A stretch of DNA of 64,000 nt from Blattamonas nauphoetae (GCA_033064195.1 JARBJD010000209.1:62001-126000); one strand, 5' to 3'; counted from the first letter of the stretch, positions 37,948-49,799 are shown. The notes: generated by a model from the letters alone, not told the origin. A program made the numbers and translations.

Positions 37948-38215
37948 TGTCTGAACTTCTATATTCCTCATTTCACTGAGTCATAATTGTGTATTCAACT
38001 GTTTCGGCTGTTTGTTGGGGAAATTTATGTGTTGCGTGTTTATTTGCCACGATTCGGAATGTGACAAAGATCGTTCATTTTTCTCTCAATTTGATGATCC
38101 TTCATTCTCAAGTCTGGAAATGGGGTGAATTTGTACCACTTTAGTTGAATTCTTAACATTTATGAGGATCTGAATGACACCTTCCAAGAGAAATGCATTT
38201 AAGGGCTGACTCAGA

Positions 38216-39680
38216 ATGGATTTTTCGTGTATCAAGCACCTCAGCTGCAGTGTCTGCAAAGCGACAGCATCCTTGCAGGAAGCGGAAGAGACTTATGTCT
38301 GCGCAAAGTGTGGGGGAAACTTTGACTTCATCTACGACTACGAAAAACTCAAAGCCAACCTTGGCAAGGAAATGTTTGGCCAACTCAGTAGCGGCATGTG
38401 GCGCTATCGCACCTTGCTTCCCCTTCAAAAAGAAGCACAAATCCCCCAAGTTATCGTGGGAGGAACCCCTCTTCACCACATCTCAGAAAAGGGCACGAAA
38501 ATGCTTCTGGGCGAAGCAGGAGATGGCATTGATCTATTTCTCAAGGATGAGGGACGGAATCCCACCGGATCCCTCAAGGATAGAGCTAGTGCACTTGTTG
38601 CATCAAAGGCCCTGTTCGAAAAGAAACCAGTCGTTTGCACAGCCTCAACTGGCAACGCTGCTGCTGCTCTCGCTGGAGTATGTGCCTCCCTTGGCATGCC
38701 ATGTGTGATCTTCGTGCCAGCTGCTGCTCCTGTGGCCAAGATCGCCCAACTGCGCGCGTTTGGTGCGTATGTCTTTCTTGTGGACGGCGTTTACGATGAT
38801 GCCTTTGAGCTCTGCTTAGAATGTGTGAAGCGGTTTGGATGGTACTGTCGGAGCACAGGATACAATGCCTTCACGTCGGAAGGAAAGAAATCCGTCTCTT
38901 TCGAAATCTGCGAACAGCTCGCTGGATATGTCATTGTGAAGAAGGATGCTTACAACCCCGGTGCAGTGTCTACCCTTCTGACTCCTGCTCGCTCCACAAC
39001 ACTTCGCCCAATCTCATTCCTCGACGGCAACTTTGTCGCCCCCGATTGGATTGCTGTCAGTGTTGGTGACGGGAACATCATCTCTGGAATTTGGTCTGGC
39101 ATCTGCGACCTCTTTGAGCTTGGATTGATCAACAAGAAACCCAAAATGCTCGCTGTTCAATCAGAAGGCAGCCAATACGTCTACCAAGCACTCCAGAAAG
39201 GAAAGACCGAAGAAGAATGGCATAAAGTGTGCCTTATTCTCTTTTTTATGTTTATAGATGGCTCCAATCGAAAGCAGCACTGTTGCAGACAGTATCGAAG
39301 CCAATCTTCCACGTGACCGTGTACGCGCATGCCGTGCTGTGCGCGACTCAGGAGGAGTCTGTGTGACTGTCACTGATGATGAGATCCTCCGTGAGATCCC
39401 AGTGATTGGCCAAGCTACGGGTGTGTTCGTCGAACCAGCGTCAGCGTGCACGATGGCAGGTGTCAAGAAAGCCATCCGCGAAAAGCTGTTGGGCGAGTAC
39501 AGCGCTGAAAAAGTCCTGACTCTTGTTTGTGTGATGACAGGTGCTGGATTAAAGGATGTTGGAGCTGCAGAACGTGGCGTGGCGATGAAGAAAATTGAAG
39601 GGTTCCAGCCAGGTTCAGCTGTCAAGGTTGCAGTCAGCGTTGATGCTGTTGCAACAGTCGTGAAAGACGTCGTTTTTTAA
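38216..39680 (+). CDS. thrC: Threonine synthase (PLP-dependent)
   Basis: It converts O-phosphohomoserine to threonine. From ATG 38216 a single 31-nt intron (39227-39257, GTGTGC to TTTATAG) joins two exons into about 477 residues. An N-terminal Cys-rich segment (CSVCKATA, CAKCGGNF) precedes the fold-type II PLP core. Lys in NPTGSLKDRAS binds PLP, TASTGNAAAALAG binds phosphate, and VSVGDGNIISGIW is the glycine-rich PLP-phosphate loop. Between EICEQL and PDWIAVSVGDG there is an extra stretch of about 30 residues absent from the usual alignment. The C-terminal domain ends with GAGLKDVGAAERGV. Amino-acid biosynthesis is rare in gut or anaerobic protists, so transfer from a prokaryote is plausible. 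Confidence 0.92.
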
Positions 39681-39971
39681 CTAGCTAACGATTCACTTCC
39701 ATTTCTCCATTCATTTCCGTTTTATGAACGAAAGAGGATGTTTACGTCGCTCGATGCTTGTAAAATGCGGTCCAATACTTAATTTGAGGAGCAGAATCGA
39801 AATGATATAATTATTACAGCACTATGTGAGATGATTGTTGCCTCCGCGCGATTCTGGGAGAAGGAGCACACAGAGGAAGAAAATAACGAATATTAATGAA
39901 GAGATTTGATTGGAATCATCATAGGTGAGGAAAATAAATGATAAATCTGCGAGAATACAGGTTGCTGATGG

Positions 39972-40363
39972 TCAGTGTCCATCGTGTTTGTGCTTGGTCA
40001 TTTCGTGATCTGCACTGTCGAAAATAGTTCGTTGAACCTACAGAAAAGGAGATGAAGAATATGAGAAGATTGATTAAGGATGATGTACGACGGACGAACG
40101 AATGAAGGAGAAGTATTCACTGAATGAAAAAGTCGCTGAAACAAGCATACCCCCGATAAGATTCCTTTCTTTTTGGGCTGCATTTTGTTGCCATAGGAGG
40201 GGCCTGTCTTTGGCTTCGGAGGAGGGAGCTAATTAGGTGAGTGGAATGTGTCAGAGAATAGAATTGATACCCTTCGAATTTCTGTGACGACAGGTTCATC
40301 AACTTCGGACGATGACTCTTCCTCTTCGATGTCTTCAGGAACGGGTTTATTTTCTTCAGACAT
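39972..40363 (-). CDS. Endosulfine/ARPP-19/Igo-like small protein
   Basis: From ATG 40363, introns 40229-40270 (42 nt) and 40038-40150 (113 nt) give a 78-residue acidic protein. The C-terminal half reads MQPKKKGILSG then VQRTIFDSADHEMTKHKH, close to the endosulfine core in which a PKK-x-LL segment leads to the FDSGDY box. In that family the serine is phosphorylated by Greatwall kinase, turning the protein into a PP2A-B55 inhibitor at mitosis. Here the box reads FDSADH, with the serine kept. The N-terminus is Glu/Ser-rich and disordered. A longer N-terminus is possible because the frame stays open upstream to 40537. Confidence 0.55.
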
Positions 40364-40623
40364 TCGTGAGAACAATGAAACTGTGGGCCATCGATGAAGA
40401 GTCTTGATCAACGAGTGACGGGAAACCAAGCCCATGAGAGGACATGCAATTCGTTTAAGAACATCTTTCTCGAGTGATAGCGCCAGCAGTGGTGCCAGAA
40501 ACGAAACAGATTCAGCACAAAACTTCAGTGTCATCATCAGACCCAGAAAGTGAATAAACGATCACATTGGAACAACGACATTCTATCAATTAGGGTGAAC
40601 ACCATGTCATGATATTCGATCAT

Positions 40624-42696
40624 AAAGTTGTGATTGTTGACGAGGTAGACACATCGGAAGAAAAGCATCGCCAATTGGCGAGATGGTTATCCAATTATCT
40701 GAAACAGATGAAAGACACTATGAGGAGATTCTTTATCTTGATTTGGGGATGAGGATTGTGATATGAGCAATAGAAAGGGGAGATGAGATGAAAGAAAAGG
40801 AAGTGAGGAGATGTGGAAAGGAAGGACTATAGATTTTGTGAATTTGCTGTGAGTGTGATGAGGACATGACTTTGGTTGAAATGTGACAATGGGAGGAGTG
40901 TACAGGAGAAATCTAGTTGAGAGGATTGAGTTGATGAGAATGAATTGAAATTGGAGGGAATGGACGATACAGGATAGAAATGAGAGAATAAATGGATGTA
41001 ATCGAGATGAGGAAGGAGTGGGGAGCGTGTAGAGGGATGAAGAATGATATCTCTCGAGAATCACGTCGATGAAAGAAACTCGACAATTCCATCACCAAAA
41101 CTCATTCATTCAAATCACACTTCAATAATTTCCAAACAACAATTCACCCTTTTCCAGTTTTCACAAAATCAATCTCGACAAAAGACTTCTTCAGGTCTGG
41201 AGAGTCGTGGAGCAAACACCACAACCTCTCCGTGAGATGATGAGAAAGGAGCCAAAAACCCCCTTTACTTCTTTGCGGCCTTGGCCGCTGCCTTGGTCAT
41301 CTTAGCATCACGGCTCTTCTTGGTCACAGTCTTGATAACACCGACAGCAACTGTCGAACGCATGTCACGCACAGCGAAACGACCAAGTGGTGGGTAGTCT
41401 GTGAATGGCTCAACAACCATGGGCTTCGATGGAATCAGGTTGACCATGGCGGAGTCTCCGTTCTTGATGAACTTGGGGGCTTCATCCATAACCTTGTTGG
41501 TACGACGATCAATCTTGGCGGTGATCTCGGCGAATTTGCAGGCAATGTGAGCTGTGTGGCAATCCAACACTGGAGTGTATCCGTTCTGGATTTGACCAGG
41601 GTGGTTCATCACAATAACCTGAGCGGCGAACATTTCGGCTTCAGCTGGGGGATCTTCTTTCGAGTCTCCAACAACGAATCCACGCTTGATATCCTTAACA
41701 GACACCGATTTCACGTTGAATCCAACATTGTCACCGGGGATGGCCTGGGGAAGTGAGGTGTGATGCATTTCAACGGATTTGCACTCAGTGGTGATCATGG
41801 CGGGAGCAATGGTAACAATCTGGCCTGGCTTCAGCACACCGGTCTCGACACGACCGACTGGCACTGTTCCGATACCTCCAATCTTGAACACATCCTGGAT
41901 TGGAAGACGCAGGGGCTTCTCAATTGGGCGCTTGGGAACTTCCAAGTTGTCGAGTGCTTGGTAGAGGGTATCGCCCTTGTACCATGGCATGTTTGTTGAG
42001 GCCTCAAGCATGTTGTCTCCGTTGAATCCAGAGATCGGGATCACTGGAATCTTCGCTGGGTTGTATCCGACTTTCTTCAGATAGTTGCCCATTTCAGACT
42101 TGATTTCCTCATAACGAGCCTGGTTGTAGTTCACGGACTTGTCATCCATCTTGTTCACGGCAACAATCATCTGACGGACACCAAGGGTGTATGACAGAAG
42201 AACGTGTTCGCGAGTCTGTCCATCCTTTGAGATACCGGCTTCGAATTCTCCGACGGTAGCGGCAACAACAAGGATGGCGCAATCGGCCTGGGAGGTTCCT
42301 GTAATCATGTTCTTGATGAAATCTCTGTGACCGGGAGCATCAATGATGGTGAAGTAGTATTTGTCGGTTTCGAACTTCCACAGGGAGATATCAATAGTGA
42401 TACCACGCTCACGCTCGGCCTTCAGTTTGTCAAGCACCCAGGCGTATTTGAACGAGCCTTTTCCGATGTTGTCGGCTTCGGCCTCGAACTTTTCAATTGT
42501 ACGCTTGTCAATTCCTCCGCACTTGTAGATCAGATGTCCGGTTGTGGTTGATTTCCCAACATCGACGTGACCAATAACGACAAGAGAGATGTGTGCCTTT
42601 TCCTTTCCCATTTGTTTATAAGAGAGTCAGCTGGAGTTATCGAAGCGCTTATTCTGGCGTCTCCCATAACCATTCGCTTTCTTGTCGATTACTTCT
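40624..42696. repeat. Right arm of EF-1alpha inverted repeat
   Basis: Reverse complement of 33025-35097 (positions in the two arms sum to about 75721). The outer border lies 85 bases upstream of the EF-1alpha ATG and the inner border just past the CATCGCCAATTGGCGAG block at about 40665. The 3' flank differs from the other arm by scattered substitutions while the coding part gives the same protein. Confidence 0.95.
41265..42611 (-). CDS. EF1A: Translation elongation factor EF-1alpha, copy 2
   Basis: The same 448-residue intronless protein as copy 1, on the opposite strand. All GTPase motifs ([21 protein letters not shown]) are intact. The two genes point towards each other across a 5.5-kb core that holds four unrelated genes. 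Identity of the protein together with visible drift in the 3' flank suggests continued gene conversion or strong selection on the coding part. Confidence 0.98.
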   Translation of the reverse strand: MGKEKAHISLVVIGHVDVGKSTTTGHLIYKCGGIDKRTIEKFEAEADNIGKGSFKYAWVLDKLKAERERGITIDISLWKFETDKYYFTIIDAPGHRDFIKNMITGTSQADCAILVVAATVGEFEAGISKDGQTREHVLLSYTLGVRQMIVAVNKMDDKSVNYNQARYEEIKSEMGNYLKKVGYNPAKIPVIPISGFNGDNMLEASTNMPWYKGDTLYQALDNLEVPKRPIEKPLRLPIQDVFKIGGIGTVPVGRVETGVLKPGQIVTIAPAMITTECKSVEMHHTSLPQAIPGDNVGFNVKSVSVKDIKRGFVVGDSKEDPPAEAEMFAAQVIVMNHPGQIQNGYTPVLDCHTAHIACKFAEITAKIDRRTNKVMDEAPKFIKNGDSAMVNLIPSKPMVVEPFTDYPPLGRFAVRDMRSTVAVGVIKTVTKKSRDAKMTKAAAKAAKK

Positions 42697-42972
42697 GACT
42701 CCATTTCTACGGGTTCATTTCTCTTCCTTCGTTCTACATAATTGCCTACTGGTCGTTCTTTAATTCGTTTCACTTTCCTCTAACCACATCGATCGTTAGC
42801 CTTCTCTCCATCATTTTCTCGGTATCCCGACCACTTTCCAGATCTCAACAACGACGAAGTTGAAATAAAATGGAATCGAAATGAATATGCATCAAAAATA
42901 CAACGAATAACAGTGTTGAACACTTCTGAACAATCAACAGAACGTAATACACACAGCAGACATTCTCTCTGC
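42697..42972. other. Intergenic region between EF-1alpha copy 2 and ATG4
   Basis: About 280 bases carrying the unique upstream sequence of EF-1alpha copy 2 and the 3' flank of ATG4. Homology to the other arm stops at 42696. No further feature seen. Confidence 0.5.
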
Positions 42973-45339
42973 TCATTCATCCCAGTCAAAATCGGTCATG
43001 TCCTCAACCGCCTGCATTCTCTCTTTCATCGACTTTTGATCGAAATTGATGAAAGGACCCACAGATTCGTTCACACCAGTCGTTGAATGGAATTTGCTGA
43101 AAATAATTGAGACTTGTTCAGCCAATTCGTTCAGTTCATGCTCATCAGCCACAAGAAATGCAAAACAGACTGATGGATCGATCGTGGAGATGTTGACTGC
43201 CCTGATATGAGACAGTGTGATTTGCCGAGTCGAGAGAGCAGCTGTACTGCCAGGCGGTAACGGAGGAGTGCCCCGATCGATGTGTGAGGAGTTGTGAGAC
43301 GATGGTGAAATGCGGGAGGGTTCAGGAGGTGATGAATGGGAGTGATGAGTTTTGCTTGTGTCGTGAGGGACAAAGGGAAGAGAATTGGCAGAATCACTAT
43401 CTATTTCTCGTTCTGCATCCCGTCTTGTTGTGTGTGTCTTTCTTTTAAGAACAGATCGCGAATCAGTGTTGGTCTCTGAATTTCTCGAAATGTGTCGCTT
43501 TGGTCTCGGCATTTGAACGGGCGAGGTTTGTTTTAAGACAAATTCTGACGGAAGCAAGTTTGGTGATACTTCATACGGTGACGCATTCGGGCGAGATGAC
43601 GCAGGAGTGTTGGTAAACGAATGGCGACGCATTTCTGGATGCTCAGAGGAGTGTTCGCTGTCGGATGTTGATAAAACATTTTCTTCCCTGTCTTTTCTGT
43701 TGATATGTTGAATATCAATGAAGCGTTGTTCATCAATAGCCCACTGTTCGTAATCAACTGGTTCTGTTGGCTTTGTCTTGTGGGGATCCAGATAGAGAAG
43801 GTAATGATTGGACCTGAACATAACAACAAGAGCAAGAAATATTGAAACCCATATAATGAGAAAAATGAATTCGTGGGAAGAGATGCAGACGGTTGAGAAT
43901 TGGTGAGAGATTTACCGAGTGGGGTGCGAGGATGTGAACCAAAAAAATAATGTGCTTGGTGAGGATGACCAGCCACCATTCCACAAAACATCGGGAGAGT
44001 AAACAATGAGGCGATGGGGGCATAATACAGATTGTGGATTGATTGCAGTCCCAATCGTGTGGGAATGAGGATTAGCAAGGGCACAGTGGGTGATTCAGGG
44101 GAGTGTGGTGTATCTGGAAAATATGAATCAGGTGGGATTGGTGTTGATCGGATGTTTGATTGTTGAACAGAAGACAAATCTGAGATATCCGGGGTAGAGG
44201 GGCATTGCCGCGACAATGGTGTGTGGGCGGGTGATGGAGTGGAGTATGAGCTGGCGCTATCGTCAGAACATTCTTTGGAGGAGATTGGTGACGATGGTGG
44301 TTGGGCTAATTTGTTCAGTTGTGGAGAATCGGACGATCCAGGGATTGGAGATGTTTCACAGGTGCATGGAGAGTTGTAACATGATGGAAAGGGAGGTGGG
44401 ATGAGGGGTAATGAGGAGGGAGAGCGAGATGGAGGAGGCGAGGAGTGCATGAGTTTTTTTGCATCAGGCTGAACGATAATGACGGCAAAAACAATGTCAA
44501 ACAAGGTAGACAGTATGAAGGCCTTGTTCAGAAACATAAACACGAAGCGGGACAGGCATTCCTGATGTGGCATGAACGGCTGATTGGACAATATGTGCCA
44601 TCGCCCCGGGACCCATCCAAGACCCTTAAAAAATAAAAAATGAACAGTAGAAACCCTGTGCACATCCAATCACTTCGCCAATTTCTATAAAATGTTGAAT
44701 TGAGAATGGGTGTTGTGATCTTGTGTCAGGAGCTGCCTCATCGGAAAACAGAGAGGACAACCAAACACATCGTGGACAGTGAAGATACAGCTGAGCGTTT
44801 TGAACAAAATCTGCTCCGAGGTATAACCGTTGATAGACCTCAGAGAGGAGCATTTGCCCTGAGCGGAGAATACCTGAAAGCAAGGATGCAAGAGTGGAAA
44901 GGCACATACATCCAAACCCACTGTCCGATGAAAATCCTTTGGAGGTTGGAAAAAAACCCTTTCGAAAAGTGTAGAGAGACAGGTTCGAAATGTGTTTGAG
45001 GAACTCTTCCCGTGAGTGTGACACCTTCCCAAGGACATATGTTGGTTGGGTTGGATCTGAAATAACCTTATCAACGTCAGTCCTAAGTGAACGGAATGTA
45101 TGTTGGATGTGTTGAAACATAAATAAAGAAATGAAATGAGTGGTGGGTCGATCCATGAAGTCCCGAATTCCTCTGGACTGGCAAATGCACCCAAATATTC
45201 CAGCATTTCGAGTTTTCGTGTTCACATTGAGTGAATATTGTGGAGAAGACATAAAACGTCGAGAGGAAAGAATTATTTTGAAGTGATGCATGGAACGAAT
45301 CAAAAAAGGAAATGTTTCACATGACAGACACCCGAACAT
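42973..45339 (-). CDS. ATG4: ATG4 autophagy cysteine protease
   Basis: ATG4 trims and delipidates ATG8. The catalytic cysteine lies in FSSDSGFGCMCLS (about 44.9 kb), the family form being SDxGWGCM. HPFSIQHFIEIGEVIG and, after a 30-nt intron (44625-44654), GSWMGPGAMAHIVQSA follow; a 34-nt intron (44469-44502) comes next. Then comes a Ser/Pro-rich insert of about 110 residues, the conserved PLLILIPTRLGL and HPHQAHYFFGS, and, after an intron at about 43814-43915, the catalytic Asp-His in YLLYLDPHKTKP. That last junction is one nucleotide out of phase as I read it, so the splice site, an annotation detail or a sequence error needs checking. A further Ser/His-rich tail ends VEDMTDFDWDE. The start could be 45339 or the internal ATG at 45252. 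Confidence 0.88.
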
Positions 45340-45363
45340 AATACGAGAAATTCTGGGAGCAAA

Positions 45364-45946
45364 TCAAATTGGGATCCAAGTTGTTTCAGGAGCATTCATG
45401 GTTCTGTTCTGTTTGTACGTCAAACATTGCACTGTGTGCGAATTGACCAGATTCTCAAAGTGAATGTATTGCCCAGCCGCACACTTTCCGCATGCCCATG
45501 TTTCTGGGATGCAGAATTCTTCAGCTTTTTTGCTGGAATGCTGATGAACGAAAGTGATCAAACCATTTTAGGCAGCGATCTCCCTTGTAATTCAAGGAGA
45601 GAAACAGGGACAAGCAACAGAAGAAGAGTGGAATTATCAGGAAAAACACGGTAAATTTGAGGGATTTCTCGGCTGTCCGTTTTCTCCATGGAACAGTGAT
45701 CATTGCCATAGGGATGAGGAGTGTCAAGGTCATAAGAGCAAGGAAAATGAGTTGCCAATGTTTGGTGATTGTGAATACAATTCCAATCGCGATTCCGGCC
45801 TGGTGAGTGAGAATTAACAAATCAAAGAGTGTTTCGTTCAAGTTAGAGGATAATCAAACTAGAGCGTAAAGAGTTACGGCAATTGTTCCTAGCCAGAACA
45901 TTCCTTTCGAAAGTGGACTTCTTTCATCATAAAACGGATTTTCCAT
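45364..45946 (-). CDS. Small multi-pass membrane protein
   Basis: From ATG 45946, introns 45800-45877 (78 nt) and 45533-45563 (31 nt) give about 157 residues starting MENPFYDERSPLSKGMFWLG. Three or four hydrophobic helices follow (GMFWLGTIAAGIAIGIVFTI, LIFLALMTLTLLIPMAMITV, FTVFFLIIPLFFCCLSLFLS). The C-terminal 65 residues are Cys-rich and probably luminal or extracellular (KCKKAEEFC, WACGKCAAG, TVQCL, NRT glycosylation site). No family was recognised. Its stop is only 24 bases from the first possible ATG4 start on the same strand. Confidence 0.6.
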
Positions 45947-46160
45947 CTTTGTGAAGGTGGAATTGTTTCGAGTTTGGGATGATCACATGATTGTTCGAAG
46001 ACAGTGCAAGTCCTTGGATACACTTCGTGATTTCGGTAAAAATAACAACCTGGAGACAGAATAAAGATTTATGACACTTCATCTTGACTCATCACAATCG
46101 GTCATTCTCCATCCCATTAGTTGATTTTCACGATTACGACTTGACTCATCCTTGATATAG

Positions 46161-47841
46161 ATGTGCCGTTGCTTTGTGGGTATGATGTCATCCATTCTTA
46201 TTATCCTTCTCTTCACTTTTTTCTGCCTGTCTTCTCGCGTATTCGCTGAACTTTACCAATGTTCTATTTCTCTTCATCTATCTGCAATTTTTGACGTACC
46301 TTACAAACTTTATTTTGATTTATTCCTTGTCTCACTTTACATCATCAATTTCTCTCTTCTCCTGTTCTTTCTCCTCCCTAGACTCCGATCACCCACATGG
46401 CACCTCAAGCATATTCCTCAAGCTCCTGGACATTGTCTTTTTTCTATTAGGAGCCTTCATTCTTTTGGTATCAATCCTCTTTTCCTTTGGGAACTCGTTT
46501 AATGGATTCACTCTTGTATTAATCATTGTTTCAATTGCCCTAATCGTCGTCCCCATCATTGGCAATATTGGATCTGGGTATGCCCATTCATATTTCCTTC
46601 ACACCATTTATTATGTCATCGTTACATTTTTTTCTTCAGCTACGGATCCGCTGAGAAGAAATCACGCCTTGTCTGGCTCATCATCTACTACATCATCATC
46701 CTCCTCACTTTTGTCTTTATGTTCGCCATCTGCCTGATATGCTTCCTGATCCCTGTCAAAGCCAATACTTTCCGGCTGGGTATCTGGCATTATGTGAGTG
46801 ATTTCGTCGCGAACGCAAAGCCATGGCTTGCTTGGCTTGGAACCCTTCTCGGCTTTTGCAACAGCAACACAGTCATTGGAGTCATTTGTGTTGTAGTTGC
46901 CGCAGTCCTACTGCTCTGCTTTTTCTTTACCTGCCGAATTATGACACTCGAAAACTTTGTCCATGTTTGTTCAAAAGTCAAGAGTTATTATTACACTCTC
47001 AATGACTACCTCCCCCTTGTTCATCCATCCATCTTTCTTCCCATTATTTCATTATTCTCTATTTTCTCTTCCCTCTTTGCAGGCCACAAACATCTTCGTC
47101 AATTTTGCAGAAATGGCAGTCGCAGTTGTCCTGATCGTGATTTTCTTCCTTTCGTACAAAGAAGATACCATCATTAAGGATATCCATTGGATTTACCTCG
47201 TCTTTATTGGTGTCGCTGGATTTGTAGTCCTGATGGACATATATGGCGTTGTTTGTGCTTGCCTCCGACGCAAAACAACCTGTCCAATGTGTTTCTTTTC
47301 GGTGGTTATTATCATTGTACTTGTTGCTCTGCTTGCTGTCCTCATCGTCACGTTCGTCATGAACAAAAACCTATCAGTGGTCACAGACCCAGCAGTTGAT
47401 AAAGAATGCAAAGGTAATCCAACAAGTTGCCTCACAAAATATCTCGAAGCTGCTTACAATACCACCTGCGACCGGAGCTCGAATCGCATGTACGAATGCC
47501 CCAGCACCTTCCCAAAAGTAACCGACGGGAATGACACTTACTGTGACTGCACAGGTTTCAATGATATCGATAATATCGATCCCAACCTCCACTATGAATA
47601 CGTGAAACACTTCGCGTACCGCTTCCTAAAGAACGAACTGAAGCTCATCGGAGTCCTCTGCGCCTGTGCGTCATTCGGCCTATTTCTTCTCGTGATCTCG
47701 TCATGCCTCCATTTTACATACTTCAAACTGACTTACGACACCGACGGGAACATTGTCCAGCGGCGGACAGTGAACCCCGAATACATTGACGACGATTACG
47801 AGCTAGTCGACCCCGACGAAGAAGACGATGATTACTACTGA
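46161..47841 (+). CDS. Tandem tetraspanin-like protein (about 8 TM)
   Basis: From ATG 46161 (MCRCFVDSDHPHG across a 202-nt intron 46180-46381), with two further introns (after NIGSG, and after ENFVH before ATNIFVNF). The product contains two successive four-helix units. The first has helices LDIVFFLLGAFILLVSILFS to VIGVICVVVAAVLLLCFFFT; the second starts at FAEMAVAVVLIVIFFLSY. The second unit has a large loop with six or more cysteines and NTT and NDT glycosylation sites, placed like a tetraspanin large extracellular loop, though the CCG motif is missing. The cytoplasmic tail is acidic, ending DPDEEDDDYY. Duplication of a tetraspanin unit is my inference. Confidence 0.6.
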
Positions 47842-48196
47842 TCTTCCCGCACCCCATATTCTTTTTGTGGTTGAAAGTCTCAGCTTTTCTTTCGTGTACT
47901 TACCAGAGGATAAGATAAGGAGATCCTTGTTCTTTCTTTCTGAATCCATGTCTTAGTGGTTGTCTGTCTTGACACATCACCCAGAATCATTCCACAACAT
48001 ACGTCATCTTCATTTCTCTTCATTTCAGATTGGTGGGATTAGAATACTTTATGGGAATGAGGAAACTTGAGAATTGAACGCATCCGAACTATAAAGAAAC
48101 TGAACTGAAAATACATATGTTTATTCACGGATAGCGTTCAGAGGCCAATTTGATATAGACTGAACCGGGCGAACGAAAAGAAGAGCGGAAACAGAA
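47842..48196. other. Convergent intergenic region, 355 bp
   Basis: It separates the tail ends of the tetraspanin-like gene and the two-RRM gene. A+T-rich 3' flanks; no RNA gene, repeat or ORF worth reporting. Confidence 0.5.
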
Positions 48197-49799
48197 TCAG
48201 GAATCTCCGTTGGGATCTGTTATGGTTGTGAACATGCTGTACAACCCAAGAAGCGTATCAATGGTGCCCTGCTGCTTCTGCACAGTGGCCTGGAGCTTTT
48301 CAATTTCGTGTTGGAACATGTCTTCTCTTCTTTTCATCTTGTCCAGCTCGCTTTTGAGAAACTGGATGTCAGTTTCGACGTCTGAGGGCCTCTTTCGACG
48401 ATTCTCATCCGACAAAACTGTCCTGCTGTTCTCCACGTTGTCTGAGGCGAGAGAGGACGCTCTGGGGTTGTCAAGGTGGTTGAGTGTGTGGCGGGCGTGA
48501 TGGTGTGACGTGTCGTGGTCGAGATCCGACTCATATTCTGTGGAATACGAAACATCGGCCAAGAATGTCGACATATTCGAGGTAAAGGTGGAAGAGGACC
48601 CAGTGAACGTCTGGTTGGAAGAGGAAGACGAGAGAGTGGAGCTGTGAGGCATGCGAGTGGGCGGGTGTGGGTGGTTGTGATTGTCGGTCACAGAAAGCGG
48701 AAAATTGGATTGCTTCAGCTGCATTTTGGGCTTCGAGAGTTCTGCTGTGATTGACAATGCTTCAGAGAGAGTGAAAATGAGAAAAAGAAACAAAAAACTT
48801 GTTTCTGGCATGATCGTCTTTTTCTCCGGAAATACCCCGCGAGTCCGATCGTTCTTGGGTGAAACAGGAAAGGTATGTTTGGGTAATGATTTTTGTGATG
48901 GGGAAGGGGTTGTATTTACATGTGGGGGCGGAGAAGTCGAGAGGAACAAAGATTGACGCTCTGGTTGAGCCTTCGTGTCTGTTTCGGTTGTGTCCGAAGG
49001 TATTGCCGCATGTTTCGTTAATTTCAGCTTTTGGGAATGAAGAGAGAGGGACTTGTGCTCGTCTGGATGAGGTGACGTCTCGTTCAGAGAAAGAACAAAG
49101 TCTGGTGACGAATTTTCGGTTCTGGGCTCTTGTGGCTTTTCATACAGTTCGGTTTTGGCATATTCAACCCGAAGAGACCCGAATTCGGTGTGTGGGAAGC
49201 ATGCAAAGTGATTTACAGCTGCTGTGGCTGAGTCGAGTGTCGCGAATCGAATGTAGGCAAGTTTGGAGACAGGAGCTTTGGCAGTAAAGTCTGGGAGGAG
49301 CCGCATTTGGACAACTTGACCATGACGCGAGAAGAGGGCTGTGATGGAGGCTGAAGACGGTGGAAATGGAAGAAAGGAGAAAACTTTCGATTGCATTTGA
49401 GAGAAGTCCAACTACTCGAACAGTTTTGATTGGAGGGTAGGATTGCTGGAGGATGTGATGTGAAAATCAGATGAAAGAAGAGATGACGAACTTTTTCTTT
49501 TATCAAATTTGCATGTCGAACAACAAGATCATCAGATCCAATCCGAAGTCCATGTGTCTTTGCAACAGCACTACTTGCATCTTCAGCACGTTTAAATTTC
49601 ACAAAACCGAATCTTTGTCTGATTCCTGTCTTGGCGTTAACCTTCAAATAACGATGTTGAGAAAGAATATAGAAACCATAACATGAGCAGATTCAATTTC
49701 ACCATATGGTGAAAAGAGTTGGTAGAGATCTTTGTCAGGGAAATTGTGAGGAAGAAGTGACACAAAGACGATGAGGGGATCTATGGCTTGATGAGACAT
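48197..49799 (-). CDS. Two-RRM RNA-binding protein with C-terminal coiled coil
   Basis: From ATG 49799. RRM1: PLIVFVSLLPHNFPDKDLYQ onward and, after a 35-nt intron (49642-49676), RQRFGFVKFKRAEDASSAV. RRM2 comes after a 46-nt intron: IKTVRVVGLLSNAIE, then a 34-nt intron, then TSITALFSRHGQVVQMRLL and LAYIRFATLDSATAAV. RNP1 of the first domain (RFGFVKF) keeps the aromatic RNA-contact residues. The middle is Ser/Thr/His-rich; a 39-nt in-frame hydrophobic stretch near 48.77 kb is probably a further intron. The C-terminus is a coiled coil (QFLKSELDKMKRREDMFQHE). ELAV/CELF-type mRNA regulators share this layout, but no exact family is claimed. Confidence 0.85.

Noticed and set aside
33025-42696. Inverted EF-1alpha arms as a pure assembly artefact
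   Set aside because: The arms differ by scattered substitutions in the 3' flank and have unique outer flanks, which an artefactual copy would not show; still worth a read-level check.
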